A stretch of DNA of 30,062 nt. It comes from JBHIFB01 sp046760905 (lineage in GTDB: Bacteria; Gemmatimonadota; CAZMKB01). The notes under the pieces are model-generated. The model was not told the origin of the DNA. It saw nothing but the letters and a program-made list of their open reading frames with translations, and made no database searches. Position 1 is the first letter of the stretch. The number at the start of each line of letters is the position of its first letter. The DNA lies in the NCBI GenBank assembly GCA_046760905.1, contig JBHIFB010000024.1, forward strand, positions 1 through 30,062, written 5' to 3'. Below are positions 16,695 through 24,426 of this stretch, piece by piece. Position numbers and translations under genes: made by a program.

Positions 16695-17324
16695 TCAATA
16701 GAGGTAATTAATACCCAGCGCAACCTGGAGCTCAGTGTCGGTGCCGAACAACACGTCAAGCTCAAAGTGAGCTGCGAGGTTTTCCTTCAGGGTGAACTGA
16801 TTCCCGATCGGAAGGATTCCACCGAAGCTTGTGTCACTATTATCGGCGATGGAGGCATGGGACACGCCCAGAAGAAGCCCGCCATATGGTGCTAGTACCG
16901 TGTCGGAACCTTCTATGGGTATCGACCTTCCGAACTGACCCCCAAAGCCCAGTGTTAACCAGGTGAACTTGGATCTGTGCGTTACTGAGAAGGCTCCCAC
17001 GAAAGAGACATCATAATCATCCCCGGCTGCTTCCTGCAGATAGCCGTACCTTAGATCACCTCCCACAGTGAAAAAATTGAGTTTCGAGTCTCTCGCAAAC
17101 GCAAATTTCGGTGAAATATCGAGATTCTCGGCCATGCCATAGCGAACCTGACCCACGATCCCAAACGTCGGGAAGGAACCGAATACTATGCCGGGGCCCG
17201 CGACTAGCTGCCCCTCCTCCAGGACATTGGCAGGCCAATATATGCCAGCCTGTGCAAAAGCGGTCGACGATGAAAATCCGACCAACATAACTGCAACCAA
17301 CAACAGCGTGCCTGAATACTTCAT
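16695..17324 (-). CDS. Small outer-membrane beta-barrel-like protein
   Basis: 209 residues from the ATG at 17324, chosen because AAGGAGG lies six bases upstream; the in-frame ATG at 17345 would place that site inside the gene. A clear signal peptide (about 1-25, LLLVAVMLVGFSSSTAFA-Q) is followed by alternating amphipathic strands rich in Gly and aromatics (VGQVRYGMAENLDISPKFAF, FTWLTLGFGGQFGRS, LAPYGGLLLGVSH). It ends in an aromatic-terminated strand (LQVALGINYLY), as outer-membrane barrels do. Perhaps eight strands. No specific family or ligand is recognised. It is divergent from the M14 peptidase gene across a shared control region. Confidence 0.72.
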   Translation of the reverse strand: MKYSGTLLLVAVMLVGFSSSTAFAQAGIYWPANVLEEGQLVAGPGIVFGSFPTFGIVGQVRYGMAENLDISPKFAFARDSKLNFFTVGGDLRYGYLQEAAGDDYDVSFVGAFSVTHRSKFTWLTLGFGGQFGRSIPIEGSDTVLAPYGGLLLGVSHASIADNSDTSFGGILPIGNQFTLKENLAAHFELDVLFGTDTELQVALGINYLY

Positions 17325-17387
17325 CGAACGCCTCCTTCCGGCCATTCTGAATTGCAGAGCGCATCCCCATTCTAAAATTTATCTAAG

Positions 17388-17414
17388 ATTATAAAGTAAG
17401 CTGAAACATGTCAA
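17388..17414 (-). promoter_or_regulatory. Candidate promoter of the beta-barrel gene
   Basis: On the minus strand, perfect TTGACA (17409-17414) and perfect TATAAT (17388-17393) are separated by 15 bases, two short of the optimum. An alternative -10, TAATCT, at 17 bases is poorer. Sub-optimal spacing between perfect boxes can mark an activator-dependent promoter. Confidence 0.5.
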
Positions 17415-17429
17415 CTATTTTTATGATGA

Positions 17430-17460
17430 GAGATCTCTGAAAAAGTCTTTCGGAGATCTC
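17430..17460. promoter_or_regulatory. 31-base inverted repeat between divergent promoters
   Basis: Arms GAGATCTCTGAAA (17430-17442) and TTTCGGAGATCTC (17448-17460) pair over 13 bases with one T/G mismatch and a 5-base loop. The core GAGATCTC is itself a palindrome present twice, 23 bases apart. The repeat lies 15 bases from the -35 box of the barrel gene and 11 bases from that of the M14 gene, as expected for a shared operator. Confidence 0.55.
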
Positions 17461-17471
17461 GATTAATGAAA

Positions 17472-17500
17472 TTGACACCTTCTAAGATGAGCATTAACTT
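17472..17500 (+). promoter_or_regulatory. Candidate promoter of the M14 peptidase gene
   Basis: TTGACA (17472-17477), 17 bases, then TAACTT (17495-17500). Transcription would start near 17507, about 58 bases before the start codon. Consensus match only. Confidence 0.5.
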
Positions 17501-17564
17501 ACATAAGCCTTAACACGCAACACTCTGTTTGACATATCTCTTCGACAAAAGGAAGGAGAACACT

Positions 17565-20012
17565 ATGCGCAGGCACTACATTCCACTACTTCTCTTCTTA
17601 TGCTTCACCGTCATTCTTCCCCTGAACGCTGAACACAGGAGAGATCACGTAAGAATAGAAACCCCTGATGAAGCCAGCCTTTTGAATGCACTCTCCCTGG
17701 GCCTGGACATAGTGTATGCAAGGCCGGGCGCATACATTGAAGTCCTCCTGTCTCCCGACGAGCATGAAACCCTCCAATCGAGTGGCCTCAGGTTCAAGGT
17801 GCTGAGGCAGGATGTGGGTCGATACCTTGCCGAAAGAAGCAGGATGCATGCCAAGGCTATGCCGGGGTTTGGTGATGGGAGCATGGGCGGCTTTTACACA
17901 TTCGATGAGACCCTGGCGATTCTCGATTCTCTCATAACGAATGACCCGCATGGTATAATCGCCGGTCTCGACACCATCGGCACAACACACTACGGCCGAC
18001 CAATAGTAATGTTCACGGTATCGGACAACCCTGAACTCGACGAAGGCGAACCCGAGGTTATATACGATGGACTCCACCATGCCCGCGAGCCGATGGGGAT
18101 GATGAACCTCCTTTATTTTCTCGAGCATCTTCTGGACAATTACGGTATCATTCCGCAGGTTACGTACCTGGTGGACAACAGGAAACTCTGGTTTGTGCCC
18201 GTCGTGAATCCCGACGGTTATGCAATAAACGAATCAATTTACTTAAACACCGATGACTTCGGTTTCTGGAGTAAAAACGCCCGGGACAACAACGAAAACG
18301 GGATTATCGACGATTATGACGGGGTGGACATCAACAGGAACTACGGGTACATGTGGGGTTACGATGACTACGGATCGAGTCCCGAGCCCTCTTCCAGCGT
18401 TTACAGGGGGCCTTTCGCCTTCTCCGAGCCCGAGACATGGACAATAAAGGATCTCTGCGAAAGCCGCCTGTTTTTGCTTGGACTGAACTACCACACCTTC
18501 TCAGACCTTCTCATATATCCCTTTGGATACAACGACCAGGAAACTCCCGATTCGCTCACCTACAGGGAGCTCGCCGAGTTCATGACCGAACTCAACAACT
18601 ACCAGTTCGGTACCGGCACAGAGACAGTCAATTACGTCACAAACGGGGATGCGGATGACTGGATGTACGGTGAGCAGATCACAAAGAATAAGATACTCTC
18701 CATGACCCCCGAGGTGGGCAACAGCGACGACTTTTTCTGGCCTCCCCCCGAGAGGATAGTGCCCCTGGCAGAAGCCAATCTTTATCCCAACATATTCCTT
18801 GCCCTTGCGGCGGGATCTCATATCATGTTCACAGACCGGTTCCAGCTCGACGATGGTGACGGCGACGGTTATCCGGAGGAAGGCGAGGCTGTCGACATCA
18901 TTGTCGTTCTAAAGAACGTGGGCATCTCGCAGGAAGCCAGTGGAGTTACATGTGAACTGAGCACATCCTCTCCCTCCGTATCAGTCACGAAGTCGACCTC
19001 CTCATTCGGCGATGCTGCCATCGGCCAGGAAATCGACAACACACTCGATCCTTTTAGCATACAGATCGCAGATTCCATCGTCCAGGGGGAGATAGCGAGC
19101 CTCTTTATCTCAATAAGTGCGGATGACGGTTATGTAAACACGGATTCGTTCGACATCCTTCTCGGCACACCAAAGATAATCTTCGCTGACGGGGCTGAGG
19201 AGGGGATGGTGAATTTCTCTTCGAACACGTGGGATATCTCACCACTCCACGTGAGCGAGGGCGTTTTCGCATTCACGGATAGCCCGACAGGTGACTACAG
19301 CTCCAACACCACAAGCATCATGACAGGCCTCATGCAGCTTGATCTGTCGGGAGCAGTTAATGCTTACCTGATTTATGATTCGAGGTGGGAGATAGAGAAG
19401 GACTGGGATTTCGGCCAGGTGGAAGTAAGCCGGGACGGGTCCACCTGGGAGGCGATGGAAGCGACAAGAACATTCGCCGGCTCGGGTTTTACAGAATACC
19501 ACGACCCTGCAGAGGAGGGTTATCATTCACGGCAGATTACATACGTGCACGAGAGGGTGAATCTGAGTGATTTTCTCGGCCCGGGGAACGAAGCTGTGTC
19601 GTTCAGGTTCATCCTCAGGAGTGATGGCTATATTGAATTCGACGGGTGGTACGTAGATGAGATTAAAGTCCTGGCTTACGGTATCCCGACCGGCATCGAT
19701 GAGGATTCCATCACCTCAAGATTGCCGATAGCGTTTCGCCTCGGGCAGAATTACCCGAATCCATTCAACCCGCTCACAACGATCACGTTCGATGTACCGG
19801 GAATCCAGAAGCAGAAAACCAGGCTCAGCATCTACGATGTGAGAGGGCGCCTGATCAGAGTCCTCCTCGATGAACCGCTAGAGCCGGGCAGACACGTTGT
19901 GACATGGGACGGAAGGGCTGATACTGGTGAGATTACGGGATCAGGCATATACATATATAAGCTCGATTCCGGGGGACAGACCGCGACGAGGAAGATGGTT
20001 CTGCTGAGGTAG
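17565..20012 (+). CDS. Secreted M14 zinc carboxypeptidase with C-terminal FlgD-like sorting/anchor domain
   Basis: 815 residues from the ATG at 17565, which has GGAAGGAG six bases upstream; the frame is open back to 17529 but has no site there. Signal peptide about 1-20 (YIPLLLFLCFTVILPLNA). A propeptide-like region precedes the M14 catalytic domain (about 105-410). Zinc ligands are H172 and E175 (LHHAREPMG) and H310 (NYHTFSDLLIYPFGY). The substrate-binding segment is PVVNPDGY...DINRNYGYMWG, and the catalytic Glu is E383 (MTPEVGNSDDFFWPP). A CARDB-like Ig domain (about 420-530, with an Asp-rich DDGDGDGYPEEGE calcium-type loop) and a jelly-roll/MAM-like domain (545-710) follow. The tail (735-815) is LGQNYPNPFNP...SGIYIYKL..ATRKMVLLR. 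It probably acts outside the cell on peptides. Confidence 0.93.
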   Translation: MRRHYIPLLLFLCFTVILPLNAEHRRDHVRIETPDEASLLNALSLGLDIVYARPGAYIEVLLSPDEHETLQSSGLRFKVLRQDVGRYLAERSRMHAKAMPGFGDGSMGGFYTFDETLAILDSLITNDPHGIIAGLDTIGTTHYGRPIVMFTVSDNPELDEGEPEVIYDGLHHAREPMGMMNLLYFLEHLLDNYGIIPQVTYLVDNRKLWFVPVVNPDGYAINESIYLNTDDFGFWSKNARDNNENGIIDDYDGVDINRNYGYMWGYDDYGSSPEPSSSVYRGPFAFSEPETWTIKDLCESRLFLLGLNYHTFSDLLIYPFGYNDQETPDSLTYRELAEFMTELNNYQFGTGTETVNYVTNGDADDWMYGEQITKNKILSMTPEVGNSDDFFWPPPERIVPLAEANLYPNIFLALAAGSHIMFTDRFQLDDGDGDGYPEEGEAVDIIVVLKNVGISQEASGVTCELSTSSPSVSVTKSTSSFGDAAIGQEIDNTLDPFSIQIADSIVQGEIASLFISISADDGYVNTDSFDILLGTPKIIFADGAEEGMVNFSSNTWDISPLHVSEGVFAFTDSPTGDYSSNTTSIMTGLMQLDLSGAVNAYLIYDSRWEIEKDWDFGQVEVSRDGSTWEAMEATRTFAGSGFTEYHDPAEEGYHSRQITYVHERVNLSDFLGPGNEAVSFRFILRSDGYIEFDGWYVDEIKVLAYGIPTGIDEDSITSRLPIAFRLGQNYPNPFNPLTTITFDVPGIQKQKTRLSIYDVRGRLIRVLLDEPLEPGRHVVTWDGRADTGEITGSGIYIYKLDSGGQTATRKMVLLR

Positions 20013-20310
20013 TATCAAATGACCCGATGAGTTGTTGGTGGGATTATTTAAAGCGATTGAAAAGCTAATTTAGGCAGATTATCCACTTCGCCTACCCATA
20101 TGATAAAGTTAACTTCCAAGGGCCTGTCACTTCCTGTTTCACCTTCATGCAACCGGGTAATAAGACCCCGATTTTCTAGATAAACCTTTATAATGGGATA
20201 TCTTATACAAGATAGGGTATATCCTTACCCGACGGGAACAGCTGTGCCGGCATTTTGAGAAGGATACACATATCAAGGTGTTTAAAATATAGACGATTTG
20301 CTAATATTAC
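20013..20310. other. AT-rich intergenic stretch before the polysaccharide operon
   Basis: About 300 bases without a credible gene. It holds an isolated TATAAT (20189-20194) with no matching -35, followed directly by a short hairpin at 20199-20214 (TATCTT, loop ATAC, AAGATA). It also holds a weak CGGG/CCCG hairpin (20154-20170) running into a short T-rich stretch, which could be a poor terminator for the M14 gene. I recognise no known riboswitch or RNA gene here. Confidence 0.4.
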
Positions 20311-20339
20311 TTGACATAAATGAGATTTTATGATACAAT
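20311..20339 (+). promoter_or_regulatory. Strong sigma-70-type promoter of the polysaccharide-locus operon
   Basis: A perfect TTGACA (20311-20316), a 17-base spacer, then TACAAT (20334-20339, five of six consensus bases) in an AT-rich context. Transcription would start near 20346, about 100 bases before the first gene. This is the best-looking promoter in the window. Confidence 0.75.
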
Positions 20340-20342
20340 TGT

Positions 20343-20354
20343 GGTAAATTTACC
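20343..20354. promoter_or_regulatory. Palindrome at the predicted transcription start (possible operator)
   Basis: GGTAAATTTACC is a perfect 12-base palindrome beginning four bases after the -10 box, centred near +3. A repressor bound here would block the promoter. Only position and symmetry support it. Confidence 0.4.
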
Positions 20355-20448
20355 CGATATTTCACCTATTTAGCCTTTATTGGCAAAATCCTGGACAAAT
20401 AGCCCTCGATCGGAAGAACATATCGCTCACCCCAGAGTGAGGTCAAGC

Positions 20449-22104
20449 ATGAGGATAATGAAGAGAAGGGTTTTTGTACTGGGCATCGACGGTGGAACGT
20501 TCGACATCCTGCTCCCGCTTGCTGAGAGAGGGCATATGCCAAATCTCGCGAGGGTCCTGAAGCACGGAAGCCGTTCCAATCTCACCTCCACATTCTCTTT
20601 CCTCACTGCTCCTGCATGGACTTCCTTCATGACAGGGAAAAACCCAGGAAAGCATGATGTCTTCGATTTCGTGAGGCCTTATAGAAAGGAACTCGCTGTA
20701 GAATTCAACAATTACAGGTCAATACGATCGAGAACGATCTGGAACATACTCAGCGAGAAAGACTTCAGGGTGTGTGCGATAAACGTCCCTATGATGTATC
20801 CGGCACCGGAAGTGAACGGAATGGTAATTTCAGGCCTCGGAGCACCCGGGCTGGTCGAGAAATCCTTCTTCCCGAGAGATCTTTACTCGAGTCTGGAGAG
20901 AGAGCTGGGACAGTATATGATAGATGTTCCACTGGAGAAATATGGTCCCCGGGATGTTGATTCATTCCTCGAAGACCTCCTTGAATGTACGAGGATCAGA
21001 AAGAAGTACATAAACAATCTGCTCGACAGAGACGAATGGGACCTTTTCATGGCTGTTCTAGCCGGGGCCGACAGGATTCAGCACAAACTATGGACCATGC
21101 TCACGGATCTGCTCTCGGGGGGGACAAACGGGGACGATACCTCTAGCAGGATCCTCGGATATTTCAAAATACTGGATGAGATCATAGGTGATCTCGACAG
21201 GAGGCTCGGCGAGAATGACATCCTCATTCTCATGTCAGACCATGGATTCGGGAGTATGGATCACGAGCTCACTATCAACAGGTGGCTTAACGAGCATGGC
21301 TACTTCACCCCATCGAGAGGAAGGCTCCTGCTCAAGCGGGCCATGAGTGCTATCAGAGAGCTTCAGAGGAGATCGCTCGCCCGATTCTCTCCGAAGGCTC
21401 TCGAGCGAAAAACCCGGGATACCATTAAAAGAACCGAAACGGCCAGGAAACCACGAATGGATTTCATCAACTGGTCAAAGACCAGAGCCTTCTCGTCTAC
21501 GAGGACCCAGCAGGGCATAACCATCAACCTGAAGGGAAGGGAGCCATTTGGAATAGTCGAACCGGGCGAAGAATATGAAACGCTCCGGGATGAGATCATC
21601 TCTTCCCTCAGGGACCTCAAAGACCCGGTGAGCGGGGAGAAGATGAACAATCTCGTGCACAGGAGGGAGGAGGTCTACTTTGGCCCTTATATTGAGAATG
21701 CTCCTGACATCGTCTACCTCTTCGATGGTGGGAGGATCATTGCCACCCATCAATTCAAAAACGAGTTGTTCACACCGACAGACTGGAAGACCGGCGATGG
21801 TATGCACCGTAGAGAGGGTATCTTCCTCGCTAAGGGACGCATGGTGGTCGAGGATCAGCAGATGAAAGCCAATAGCATCACCGATGTGGCGCCGACGATT
21901 CTGTATCATCTCGGTGTAGAGATCCCCGATGATTTCGACGGAAGCGTTATCGATGGGATTTACAAGCGGGAGTTCCTTTCGAAACATGAAATCACATTCG
22001 AAGAGGCAAGAGTCCATATAGAAAACGGTGAGGATTCGGTGTACACGGAAAAGGACAAGAAGGCCATTGAGGATCAGTTGAGAGGGATAGGATACATGGA
22101 GTGA
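20449..22104 (+). CDS. Alkaline-phosphatase-superfamily phosphodiesterase/phosphotransferase
   Basis: 551 residues from the ATG at 20449, which has GTGAGGT six bases before it; the frame is open back to 20380 without a site. The type I phosphodiesterase/nucleotide pyrophosphatase fold is shown by VLGIDGGTFDILLPL (first metal Asp), nucleophile region LTAPAWTSFMTGKNPGKHDVFDF (T53 at the nucleophile position), LMSDHGFGSM (metal Asp and His) and the late GDGMHRREGIF (metal His). No signal peptide or clear membrane helix. It ends in EDQLRGIGYME, a tail also found on the sulfatase-fold protein at 24427-26400. Relatives are common in exopolysaccharide and surface-glycan loci; the substrate is unknown. 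First gene of a three-gene operon, three bases before the sugar transferase gene. Confidence 0.87.
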   Translation: MRIMKRRVFVLGIDGGTFDILLPLAERGHMPNLARVLKHGSRSNLTSTFSFLTAPAWTSFMTGKNPGKHDVFDFVRPYRKELAVEFNNYRSIRSRTIWNILSEKDFRVCAINVPMMYPAPEVNGMVISGLGAPGLVEKSFFPRDLYSSLERELGQYMIDVPLEKYGPRDVDSFLEDLLECTRIRKKYINNLLDRDEWDLFMAVLAGADRIQHKLWTMLTDLLSGGTNGDDTSSRILGYFKILDEIIGDLDRRLGENDILILMSDHGFGSMDHELTINRWLNEHGYFTPSRGRLLLKRAMSAIRELQRRSLARFSPKALERKTRDTIKRTETARKPRMDFINWSKTRAFSSTRTQQGITINLKGREPFGIVEPGEEYETLRDEIISSLRDLKDPVSGEKMNNLVHRREEVYFGPYIENAPDIVYLFDGGRIIATHQFKNELFTPTDWKTGDGMHRREGIFLAKGRMVVEDQQMKANSITDVAPTILYHLGVEIPDDFDGSVIDGIYKREFLSKHEITFEEARVHIENGEDSVYTEKDKKAIEDQLRGIGYME

Positions 22105-22107
22105 CGG

Positions 22108-22896
22108 ATGCCCATGAAAACAGTCACAAATGAGGCAGAAAAGGTTCTGACAGAAGCTGCCGGCGATGTCCTGCTCACACTGGATCTCAAACAGAGAAGG
22201 ATCGGAATCGACACCTGGGGTGCGGCGACTCCTACGGCAGATCAGGCCAACCAAGCGGTCATTATCCCTGAGGTGGAAGCGAGGGAAAACTATGATTTCG
22301 TCTACCGGTTCTTGAAGCGGACGATCGATGTCATATTCGCCGCTTCTATTCTGATCGTGGCCTCCCCTCTCATTCTGGTGGTTGGGATACTCATAAAGTT
22401 GAGCTCCCAAGGCCCGGTTTTCTACAGGCAGGAGAGAACGGGGAAATACGGGAAACGGTTCGACATGTATAAATTCAGAACGATGAGAAACGGCAGCGAA
22501 TCCCTGAAGCGTGAGCTAAAGAAGAGCTCTCACCTGAAGTGGCCCGACTTCAAGGTCAAGAATGACCCCAGAGTTACGAGAATCGGCAACGTCCTTAGGA
22601 AGCTCAGCATGGATGAGATCCCGAACTTCATTAATGTACTGAAAGGAGAGATGAGCCTCGTAGGTCCCAGACCCACCTCCTTCAGATCTGAAGCGTACAA
22701 AGACTGGCAGAAGCTCAGGCTCAGGGCTACTCCCGGATTGACGGGTCTCCAGCAGGTTTCGGGCAGAGCTAACCTTCAGTTCGACGAGCGAGTTCTGCTG
22801 GACATCAAGTATGTCCTGTATCAATCCATAACTCTTGATCTATACATATTGATAAGAACAATATTCGTAGTCCTTTCAATGAAAGGCTCATATTAG
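22108..22896 (+). CDS. WcaJ/PglC-type undecaprenyl-phosphate phosphoglycosyl transferase
   Basis: 262 residues. It transfers a phospho-sugar from a nucleotide sugar to a polyprenyl phosphate, the first membrane step of a repeat unit. A soluble extension (1-65) precedes RFLKRTIDVIFAA and a single re-entrant helix (about 74-97). The family core follows: GPVFYRQERTGKYGKRFDMYKFRTMR, LSMDEIPNFINVLKGEMSLVGPRP with the catalytic pair D169-E170, and ATPGLTGLQQVSGR. It lacks the four-helix and CoA-binding-like N-terminus of the long WcaJ class, so it is of the short monotopic type. Three bases separate it from the upstream gene; GGAG in that gene's last codons serves as ribosome site. The sugar specificity cannot be read from sequence. 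Confidence 0.93.
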   Translation: MPMKTVTNEAEKVLTEAAGDVLLTLDLKQRRIGIDTWGAATPTADQANQAVIIPEVEARENYDFVYRFLKRTIDVIFAASILIVASPLILVVGILIKLSSQGPVFYRQERTGKYGKRFDMYKFRTMRNGSESLKRELKKSSHLKWPDFKVKNDPRVTRIGNVLRKLSMDEIPNFINVLKGEMSLVGPRPTSFRSEAYKDWQKLRLRATPGLTGLQQVSGRANLQFDERVLLDIKYVLYQSITLDLYILIRTIFVVLSMKGSY

Positions 22897-22916
22897 TCGT
22901 TCGGAGGTGAAGGCGT

Positions 22917-24350
22917 ATGAAAACTTATCTCGGCCCGATTTTGGCGATCATTCTCTTCACAGCACCACTGCTGTCAGTCGTAGATACACAGCTACCCATC
23001 CTCGAGGGAAGGTTCGGTATCTGGCAGCTTGGGGAAGATGATAATGCGGAGGACGTTCGCGATTGCGGTATCTCTTACGTGGTCAAGCAGTACCGATGGG
23101 AACAGATAGAGCCGGAACAGGATCTTTTCCGTTTCAAACCGCTTGATGACTGGTACGATGACATGCTTGAGCCATATGATCTGTCCGGCGTTCTAATCAT
23201 CCGCACCGGCCAATCATGGGCCACCGATAATTCCTACGATTCTACCCTCGGCAAACCATTACACGAATTCGCATCCGCGCCACCGCTGGATTACGGCGAT
23301 TATTACGACTACATATATAACGTCGTTTATCATCTCAAGGATAAGATAGATATATTCATCATTGAGAATGAACCAGTAACAAGAGTCGCATGGTACGGTA
23401 CACCGGAGGAGTATATACTTCTCACGAGTGTCGCCTACCAGGCCGCCAAGGATGCAAATCCCAGCTGCATGGTAATCGCCAATAAACTTCCGGCGATGGG
23501 ATTCGGTTACCTCATCGCGAGAGATTTGTTTGAGCAGGGAGCTTTCAGCGAGGCCATGAATTTCTGGAACGGTTATTATTCGAGGAGGGATGAGCGATTC
23601 CAGGTGAGCAGGATGTCAGAACTTGTGAACTGGCTGAATAGCGATTTCGGTCTCTGGGTTGCGAACTTTGTTGACGTGATCATGACATCTGAGCAGGCCG
23701 AGAACCTCGATGCCATTGGATTCAATTATTACCTGCATTATGATTACATAGAGCAAGTCGTTGGATGGATACGCTCAAAAATGGAAGAGAACGGCTTCTA
23801 TCGACCACTGCTCGATCTCGAGCACGGAGTGAAAGACGAGAGATCGGTGGTCTCTGACAGCACTGCTTCAGAGGAACTCGTGAAGGGATACGTAATCGTT
23901 CAGTCTCTCGGTATAAGGTATATCTCGTGGTATCCGTTCACCCTGGATTCCACTTCACATAATTTCGAGTATCTGAAACCCATGCACGATTACTCTACAG
24001 ATGATTTCTTTCCCTGCTACTACGCGATGAACACTATCGCAGATCATTTCGACTATTACCACTTCTTTCATGGAAAAGATGAATCTTTTTACTCAAGGTA
24101 CTCCTTTGAGAACCTGAGAACGGGTCTTGTGGATTTGGATATAATCTGGTCAGACAGTCTGGATACGACTGTCACCTTACCCTTTCCGAAAACATTCAAT
24201 TGTGCTATCGTGACGGATCACCTGGGAAGCGCTGTCGATTCCCTGTACAATCTGAACGAGACTCTCGAGATCCAGGTTGGTGCCGCGCCCAAATTTATCC
24301 AGTACAAGAGAGTGACGATCCCGCCACACCATGACCCCGATTCCTTCTAA
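22917..24350 (+). CDS. Secreted clan GH-A-like glycoside hydrolase, without sorting domain
   Basis: 477 residues. Signal peptide about 1-20 (LGPILAIILFTAPLLS). A TIM-barrel glycosidase of clan GH-A type is inferred from IFIIENEPV (acid/base E152 after Asn) and LLDLEHGV (nucleophile E302), 150 residues apart, with YRWEQIEPEQ near the first strand as in GH39/GH10-like enzymes. I cannot assign a numbered GH family. It is a paralog of the protein at 26424-28280, sharing YYDYIYNVVYHL...IENE, AYQAAKDANPSC and the FWNGYYSRR region, but it ends after a short beta domain and lacks the FlgD-like tail. GGAGGTGA precedes the ATG by six bases, and 20 bases separate it from the sugar transferase gene. Likely trims or processes the surface glycan. 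Confidence 0.82.
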   Translation: MKTYLGPILAIILFTAPLLSVVDTQLPILEGRFGIWQLGEDDNAEDVRDCGISYVVKQYRWEQIEPEQDLFRFKPLDDWYDDMLEPYDLSGVLIIRTGQSWATDNSYDSTLGKPLHEFASAPPLDYGDYYDYIYNVVYHLKDKIDIFIIENEPVTRVAWYGTPEEYILLTSVAYQAAKDANPSCMVIANKLPAMGFGYLIARDLFEQGAFSEAMNFWNGYYSRRDERFQVSRMSELVNWLNSDFGLWVANFVDVIMTSEQAENLDAIGFNYYLHYDYIEQVVGWIRSKMEENGFYRPLLDLEHGVKDERSVVSDSTASEELVKGYVIVQSLGIRYISWYPFTLDSTSHNFEYLKPMHDYSTDDFFPCYYAMNTIADHFDYYHFFHGKDESFYSRYSFENLRTGLVDLDIIWSDSLDTTVTLPFPKTFNCAIVTDHLGSAVDSLYNLNETLEIQVGAAPKFIQYKRVTIPPHHDPDSF

Positions 24351-24426
24351 CCGGCTATGGCAAAAGGCACAGGTTTTTTTATCGGATAGGGAATCAAGGT
24401 GATCTCGATGCGGGCTCTATTCGAAA

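Noticed and set aside
17598..18128. Minus-strand frame of 176 residues inside the M14 gene
   Set aside because: Antisense to the signal peptide and catalytic domain of a well-supported gene, with no motif of its own.
21475..22410. Long open frame on the minus strand (311 residues) across the AlkP-fold and sugar transferase genes
   Set aside because: It lies antisense to two genes with clear family motifs, has no recognisable domain and crosses their junction. It is a by-product of codon bias.
24351..24426. Possible bidirectional terminator between the convergent operons (T-run at 24373-24379)
   Set aside because: The bases before the T-run do not form a stable stem on either strand, so no terminator is called.
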